Positions 5,759 through 9,381 of a DNA stretch of 9,381 bases are shown piece after piece (position 1 is the first letter of the stretch; each line of letters opens with the position of its first letter). This DNA comes from Thermodesulfovibrionales bacterium (GTDB taxonomy: Bacteria > Nitrospirota > Thermodesulfovibrionia > Thermodesulfovibrionales > Dissulfurispiraceae): NCBI GenBank assembly GCA_021129835.1, contig JAJOKM010000008.1, positions 1 to 9,381 of the forward strand, read 5' to 3'. The translations under genes and the position numbers were made by a program. Below the pieces are notes generated by a model. That model was not told the DNA's origin. It ran no database searches and saw only the letters and a list, made by a program, of their open reading frames with translations.

Positions 5759-7849
5759 ATGCAGCAGACAGGAGATATAGGGGATAACAGGTACCACACA
5801 CTGCTTCTGGAGATAGGGACAGAAGAAATTCCGGCAAGGTTTCTCTTAGATACCATAAATAAATTAAAGAAAAACGCCGAAGGGATATTTTCTGAATACA
5901 GGCTATCTTTCAGCTCTATAAAGACCTATGCTACTCCGAGGAGGCTGTCTCTGATTGCCGAAATAGGAAGTCTCCAGAGAGGAGTAGAAAGAGAGATATG
6001 GGGGCCGCCTGTAAGTGTTGCATTCGACAAAAAGGGCGGACCCACAAAGGCAGCCGAAGCCTTTGTTAAGGCGCATGGCATAAGCATCGATGACCTCGGC
6101 AAAAAGGACAAGGGCAAAGGAACCTATATAGTATCGAATATCAAAGAAGAGGCTCGGCAAACAATAGATGTCTTAGCAGGGCTACTGCCGAAATTAGTCC
6201 TCTCCTTAAACTTCCCGAAATCGATGCGATGGGGGGATGGCAATTTTAGGTTTGCCAGACCAATCCACTGGATATTGGCAACATACAATAATAGCAAAGT
6301 CGCTTTTGAAGTAGGCGGCATAGAAAGTAGTGATAAGACGCGAGGGCATAGATTTCTCTCTACGGCCTCTTTTAGAGTAAGGGACTGCAAGACATATATT
6401 GATTTCTTGAGGAATAATTTCGTTATAGTCGACCACCTCGAAAGAAAGAGGATAATTCTGGAGGGGGCAAAAAGGCTTGCATCATCGATAAACGCCTCTT
6501 TGATGGAAGATGACGCCCTTCTTGAAGAGGTAACCTTTCTTGTAGAGTATCCAGTAGCCGTTATGGGGACATTTTCGAAAAGTTATCTGTCACTGCCAGA
6601 AGAGCTGCTTATAACCGTAATGAAGGATCACCAGAGGTATTTTGCACTAAAAGATACCCGAGGAGAGGTGACAAATCACTTTATTGTCATCGGTAACACA
6701 AGGCCGAGCAATGCAGAGACGATCAAGAAAGGGGCAGAGAGGGTGATAAGGGCACGCCTTGAGGACGCACGCTTTTACTACGAGGAAGACCGAAAGGTGC
6801 CGCTAAATGAGAGAATAGAGGGATTGAAAAGGATTATATACCACGATAAACTGGGCAGCCTTTATGATAAATGTCATCGCATTGCCCGGTTATCGGATTT
6901 CATAGCAGATAGGCGCTGCCCGGAAAAAAAGGGAGAGATGCAGATTGCGGCTATCTTATCAAAGGCAGACATTGGCTCGGGGGTCGTCAGGGAGTTTCCA
7001 GAATTACAGGGGATAATGGGAAGTCATTATGCACAAGTAGAGGGTTATACTGCAGAGGTCTCAAAAGCATTAGCAGAGCAATATCTGCCTGCTCACTCTA
7101 AAGGCAGGCTTCCTGAAAGCGATATCGGCACAGTCTTATCTCTATCGGACAAGCTTGACAATTTGGCATCATTTTTTATGATAGGGCTTACGCCAACAGG
7201 CACAGAAGACCCTTTTGCCTTGAGAAGACAGGCACAGGGAGTAGTCTCTATCCTGCTTGAGAGGCGATATAGTATCGACATCTATACCCTTTTAAGTAGG
7301 GCGCTGCAACCCCTCGATGCTGACAACAGACAAGGCATTCTGGATAACCTCACCGAATTTCTTAAGCAGAGAGTGGAGCATCTATTTATGTTAAGCGGGT
7401 ATTCACCAGATTCCATCTCTTCAATACTCGATTTTGCGAAAAAAGAACCGCTCCACATCACTAAAGAGAGGCTCGATGCCATAGAGGAGTCTAAAGGAGA
7501 CGCCAATTTTGAGTCATTCCTCCTCGCTATAAAGAGGGTTAACAACATATCGCCGCGGGATAGAGTGCCTCCTGTCAATCCAGAACTATTTGTGCAGGAA
7601 GAAGAGCATATACTCCATAGAGGAGTAGAGGCGGCTGCATTAGGGATATATGAATTAATCAATGAGGGCAGATACTATGAAGCTATAATGGTATTAATGA
7701 CCCTTAAGGATCCGATAAATACCTTCTTTGATAAAGTGTTCGTGATGGATAAAGATGAAGGCATAAGGCAGAACCGCCTTTCATTGATTAAAGATATACA
7801 CCTGCTTGCTAAGCAGATAGCGGATTTTGGAGGTCTGATTACACATTAA
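5759..7849 (+). CDS. glyS: Glycine--tRNA ligase beta subunit GlyS
   Basis: GlyS binds tRNA-Gly and is required for charging by GlyQ. The product is 696 residues, similar to the E. coli protein of 689. Family motifs run in order: EIGTEEIPARF (18-28), RFARPIHW near residue 160, GHRFL near 195, the long block EYPVAVMG to MKDHQRYFALKD (about 265-300), RARLEDARFYYEEDR (about 330-345), LQGIMGSHYA (about 420-430), DKLDNLASFF and GTEDPFALRRQ (about 465-490). The C-terminal DALR-like anticodon-binding domain ends with FFDKVFVMDKD and NRLSLI. The N-terminus carries about ten extra residues before LLLEIGTEE. The gene starts five bases after the glyQ stop, with GGTAGG over the glyQ stop codon as a plausible ribosome site. 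Its 3' end overlaps ychF on the other strand by 11 bp. Confidence 0.97.
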   Translation: MQQTGDIGDNRYHTLLLEIGTEEIPARFLLDTINKLKKNAEGIFSEYRLSFSSIKTYATPRRLSLIAEIGSLQRGVEREIWGPPVSVAFDKKGGPTKAAEAFVKAHGISIDDLGKKDKGKGTYIVSNIKEEARQTIDVLAGLLPKLVLSLNFPKSMRWGDGNFRFARPIHWILATYNNSKVAFEVGGIESSDKTRGHRFLSTASFRVRDCKTYIDFLRNNFVIVDHLERKRIILEGAKRLASSINASLMEDDALLEEVTFLVEYPVAVMGTFSKSYLSLPEELLITVMKDHQRYFALKDTRGEVTNHFIVIGNTRPSNAETIKKGAERVIRARLEDARFYYEEDRKVPLNERIEGLKRIIYHDKLGSLYDKCHRIARLSDFIADRRCPEKKGEMQIAAILSKADIGSGVVREFPELQGIMGSHYAQVEGYTAEVSKALAEQYLPAHSKGRLPESDIGTVLSLSDKLDNLASFFMIGLTPTGTEDPFALRRQAQGVVSILLERRYSIDIYTLLSRALQPLDADNRQGILDNLTEFLKQRVEHLFMLSGYSPDSISSILDFAKKEPLHITKERLDAIEESKGDANFESFLLAIKRVNNISPRDRVPPVNPELFVQEEEHILHRGVEAAALGIYELINEGRYYEAIMVLMTLKDPINTFFDKVFVMDKDEGIRQNRLSLIKDIHLLAKQIADFGGLITH

Positions 7850-8936
7850 ACCTGAAGTTTATTATATCTCCGTCTCTCACCTCGTAGGTCTTCCCTTCGA
7901 GCCTCAAAAGTCCCCTCTCTCTTGCTGCTGAAATGTTTTCTAAGGCGACAAGATCTGCATAATTAATCACTTCTGCTCGTATAAATCCCCTTTCGATATC
8001 GGAGTGTATTTTCCTTGCGGCCTTTTGTGCCGTTGTTCCACTCGTTATAGTCCATGCCCTGAGCTCTCCTCCGACGACCGTAAAAAATGATATGAGACCA
8101 AGGAGGGCATAGCTCATGCGGATCAATTTATTCAGTGCCGGTTCTTTTATCCCCAGGTCTTCCAGAAATTCCCTCGCCTCATTAGGTCTCAGCTCTGCAA
8201 TCTCCATCTCTGCCTTCCCGCAAAGAGTCACAACCTCTGTCGTCTCAGATATTCCCCTCTCTCTAAAGTACCTCTCAATATCTCTCTTTGTATTTGCCGC
8301 GTTATCCGCCCTCATATCTCTTTCATCTGCATTTAATACGACCACTTCTGGTTTAGTAGAGATGAACTGGAGTGGTTTAATTGCCCTTTGGTCTTCTTGA
8401 TCAAGGCTTACATTTCTAAGGGGGACCCCCTCTTCGAGGGCGCCCTTGCACTTTATGAGGAGTCTCTTTTCGGCCTCATCTATTCCCTTCCCCTTCTTTG
8501 ATGCCTCATCTATCCGTTTAAGTCTCGTCTCTACAAACTCGAGATCACCCAATATGAGTTCCAGCTCCAGCGTCTCTACATCCTGCTGCGGATTAACCTC
8601 ATTAAGGGGGTGTGAGACCGAGCTATCCTTAAATGCCCTAACTACATGGACAATGCCGTCCATATCCTTTATTAGTTCAAAGACCTTTCTGTTTTGTGAT
8701 ATATTTCCCTTTGTAAGCCCAATGTAATCGACATATTCCACTGCGGCATAAGTAATCTTTTTGGGTTTATAGATTTCGGCAAGCCTGCCGACCCGATGAT
8801 CTGGGACCTTTACGCTGCCGAATTGGGGCTCACCACTTATAGTCGGATAGATGGTTGTTTCGAGATTCCGCCCCGTAAGGGCGTTAAAGACGGTCGTCTT
8901 GCCAGAGTTAGAGAGCCCAATAACAGCCAACTTCAT
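7839..8936 (-). CDS. ychF: Obg-class ATPase YchF (OLA1-like), variant switch region
   Basis: YchF is a cytoplasmic P-loop NTPase of the Obg group that binds ribosomes and, unusually for the group, prefers ATP. The product has 365 residues, the expected size. The P-loop is GLSNSGKTT (7-15) and the Walker B/G3 motif is DYIG (70-73). The G4 position is NADE (202-205), the NxxE form that explains ATP preference instead of NKxD. The C-terminal TGS domain spans about 281-364, with FFTVVGGELRAWTI, HSDIERGFIRAEVI and the end EGKTYEVRDGDIINFRFNV. After DYIGLTKG the usual glycine-rich loop seen in E. coli (GASKGEGLGNQFL) is replaced by NISQNRKVFEL and shortened, so this is a divergent branch. A G-rich stretch from a repeat lies about ten bases before the ATG as a possible ribosome site. 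Confidence 0.93.
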   Translation of the reverse strand: MKLAVIGLSNSGKTTVFNALTGRNLETTIYPTISGEPQFGSVKVPDHRVGRLAEIYKPKKITYAAVEYVDYIGLTKGNISQNRKVFELIKDMDGIVHVVRAFKDSSVSHPLNEVNPQQDVETLELELILGDLEFVETRLKRIDEASKKGKGIDEAEKRLLIKCKGALEEGVPLRNVSLDQEDQRAIKPLQFISTKPEVVVLNADERDMRADNAANTKRDIERYFRERGISETTEVVTLCGKAEMEIAELRPNEAREFLEDLGIKEPALNKLIRMSYALLGLISFFTVVGGELRAWTITSGTTAQKAARKIHSDIERGFIRAEVINYADLVALENISAARERGLLRLEGKTYEVRDGDIINFRFNV

Positions 8937-8944
8937 AATAGTTT

Positions 8945-8974
8945 ACCCCCACCTTCACTCTCCCCCATCAAGGG
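8945..8974 (-). repeat. G-rich repeat copy in the ychF leader
   Basis: Read on the minus strand this begins CCCTTGATGGGGGAGAG and aligns with 9316-9345 on the plus strand, best over the core CCCTYGATGGGRGRG (about 18 of 30 overall). It lies nine bases from the ychF ATG, and its GGTGGGGG end is the only ribosome-site-like sequence there. Confidence 0.45.
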
Positions 8975-9073
8975 CATAAGCAATAACCTAACAGGCTAAC
9001 ATTTTCTTTATCCCCCTCTTTGGCAACTTGTCCTTACCCACATTTTTGACTGGACACAGGGGGTACATGCAAG

Positions 9074-9093
9074 TCCCCTCTAATAAGAGGGGA
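9074..9093. repeat. Hairpin TCCCCTC/GAGGGGA
   Basis: Seven perfect base pairs close the loop TAATAA. It is the first of three C/G-rich hairpins inside the MITE-like element. Confidence 0.6.
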
Positions 9094-9097
9094 TTTA

Positions 9098-9130
9098 GGG
9101 GTGTGTCCCGCGGGAGGAATTACACACCCC
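9098..9130. repeat. Hairpin GGGGTGTGT/ACACACCCC with nested palindrome
   Basis: Nine perfect base pairs (9098-9106 with 9122-9130) enclose a 15-base loop. The perfect 10 bp palindrome TCCCGCGGGA (9106-9115) overlaps the base of the loop. It forms the centre of the MITE-like element. Confidence 0.6.
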
Positions 9131-9146
9131 GTCCGCTCCGCGTCCA

Positions 9147-9170
9147 CCCCTCTTTTTAGAGGGGATTTTT
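9147..9170 (+). terminator. Terminator-like hairpin CCCCTCT/AGAGGGG plus T-run
   Basis: Seven perfect base pairs (9147-9153 with 9158-9164) close a TTTT loop and are followed by ATTTTT on the plus strand. It would stop plus-strand transcription, but no plus-strand gene ends nearby, so it is more likely a structural part of the repeat element. Confidence 0.4.
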
Positions 9171-9192
9171 ACTCTGCTTGTGCCTTCGCCGC

Positions 9193-9216
9193 CTCGACCC
9201 CTCGACCCCTTGAACC
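9193..9216. repeat. Octamer tandem repeat, type CTYGACCC (copy 2)
   Basis: Three units in register (CTCGACCC, CTCGACCC, CTTGAACC) match the family at 431-454, with 14 identical consecutive bases (9201-9214 against 431-444). Confidence 0.6.
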
Positions 9217-9310
9217 TCGGTGTCCAGCAAAAATGTGGAACATGATGAGCTTTGGCAACGAGGGGTTAGGGGAGATTTTAGGGGTCCTCGCTATTTTAAG
9301 TGGGTATTTT

Positions 9311-9331
9311 CCCCTCCCTCGATGGGAGGGG
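9311..9331. repeat. Hairpin CCCCTCCC/GGGAGGGG in a G-rich repeat
   Basis: Eight perfect base pairs close the loop TCGAT, followed by a G-rich tail to 9345. This is the intact relative of the degraded copy at 8945-8974, in the opposite orientation. Apart from this and the TTTGGCAAC repeat, 9239-9381 holds no visible gene. Confidence 0.55.
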
Positions 9332-9381
9332 CCAGGGGAGGGTGTTCTAAACATTTTTCTCTATCTGTCACTCTTTTTTTG

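Larger units (their letters stand above)
9018..9259. repeat. MITE-like element with terminal inverted repeats, flanked by a 10 bp direct repeat
   Basis: The 20 bases at 9038-9057 (CCACATTTTTGACTGGACAC) are the inverse of 9220-9238 with a single bulged base. Between them are several hairpins and an octamer array but no open frame of note. The 10 bp CTTTGGCAAC occurs at 9018-9027 and again, in the same orientation, at 9250-9259, 10 and 11 bases outside the inverted arms, so it could be a target-site duplication. There is no transposase here, so the element would be non-autonomous. The boundaries are inferred. Confidence 0.55.

Noticed and set aside
9169..9354. A 61-codon minus-strand frame in the right intergenic region
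   Set aside because: It reads straight through hairpins and octamers of the repeat element; the Pro/Gly/Arg-rich product is typical of translated repeat DNA.

Overview
This is a bacterial chromosomal window with ordinary housekeeping and vitamin-biosynthesis genes, separated by intergenic DNA that is unusually rich in short repeats. The two-subunit glycyl-tRNA synthetase (glyQ and glyS as separate genes), the short form of ThiC, a CysL-like LysR regulator and the 7-8 bp tandem repeats fit an uncultured, probably anaerobic Gram-negative lineage such as Nitrospirota or Desulfobacterota. That placement is inferred from gene style only and is not firm. No mobile-element protein, phage gene or CRISPR array is visible.

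Layout, left to right. Positions 1-526 hold a good promoter (58-87), a 123 bp inverted-repeat element (97-219), a tRNA-Ala(GGC) gene (267-339) and a second inverted-repeat/octamer element (360-454). A LysR-type regulator follows (527-1450), with dyads over its start that could be its own operator. Convergent with it, on the minus strand, is a thiamine operon read in the order thiS (4470-4252), thiG (4270-3500), thiE (3429-2815), thiC (2766-1483). It is preceded by a clear TPP riboswitch (aptamer 4676-4581) and a strong intrinsic terminator (4560-4506). Divergent from this operon, on the plus strand, lie glyQ (4878-5753) and glyS (5759-7849). The last gene, ychF (8936-7839, minus strand), overlaps the glyS 3' end by 11 bp. 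The final 445 bp (8937-9381) carry no gene but contain a 200 bp element with terminal inverted repeats, internal hairpins and a flanking 10 bp direct repeat.

How the genes fit together. ThiC makes the HMP-P pyrimidine; ThiS (sulfur carrier) and ThiG make the thiazole; ThiE joins the two into thiamine phosphate. The TPP riboswitch would stop transcription ahead of thiS when TPP is plentiful. ThiF, ThiD, a ThiH or ThiO enzyme and a ThiL kinase are not in the window and must be elsewhere. GlyQ and GlyS together form the alpha2beta2 glycyl-tRNA synthetase. YchF is a translation-associated ATPase of the Obg class.

Most notable points: (1) a ten-unit heptamer array fills the glyQ 5' leader and ends exactly on its ATG, leaving no visible Shine-Dalgarno site; (2) ThiS has seven residues after its Gly-Gly-Gly, although the sulfur carrier normally ends at Gly-Gly; (3) ThiC has a CX2CX3C cluster motif, one residue shorter than the E. 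coli type; (4) YchF lacks the usual glycine-rich switch-II loop; (5) several 7- and 8-bp tandem repeat families occur, one copy sitting between thiG and thiE beside a duplicated piece of the thiG 3' end.
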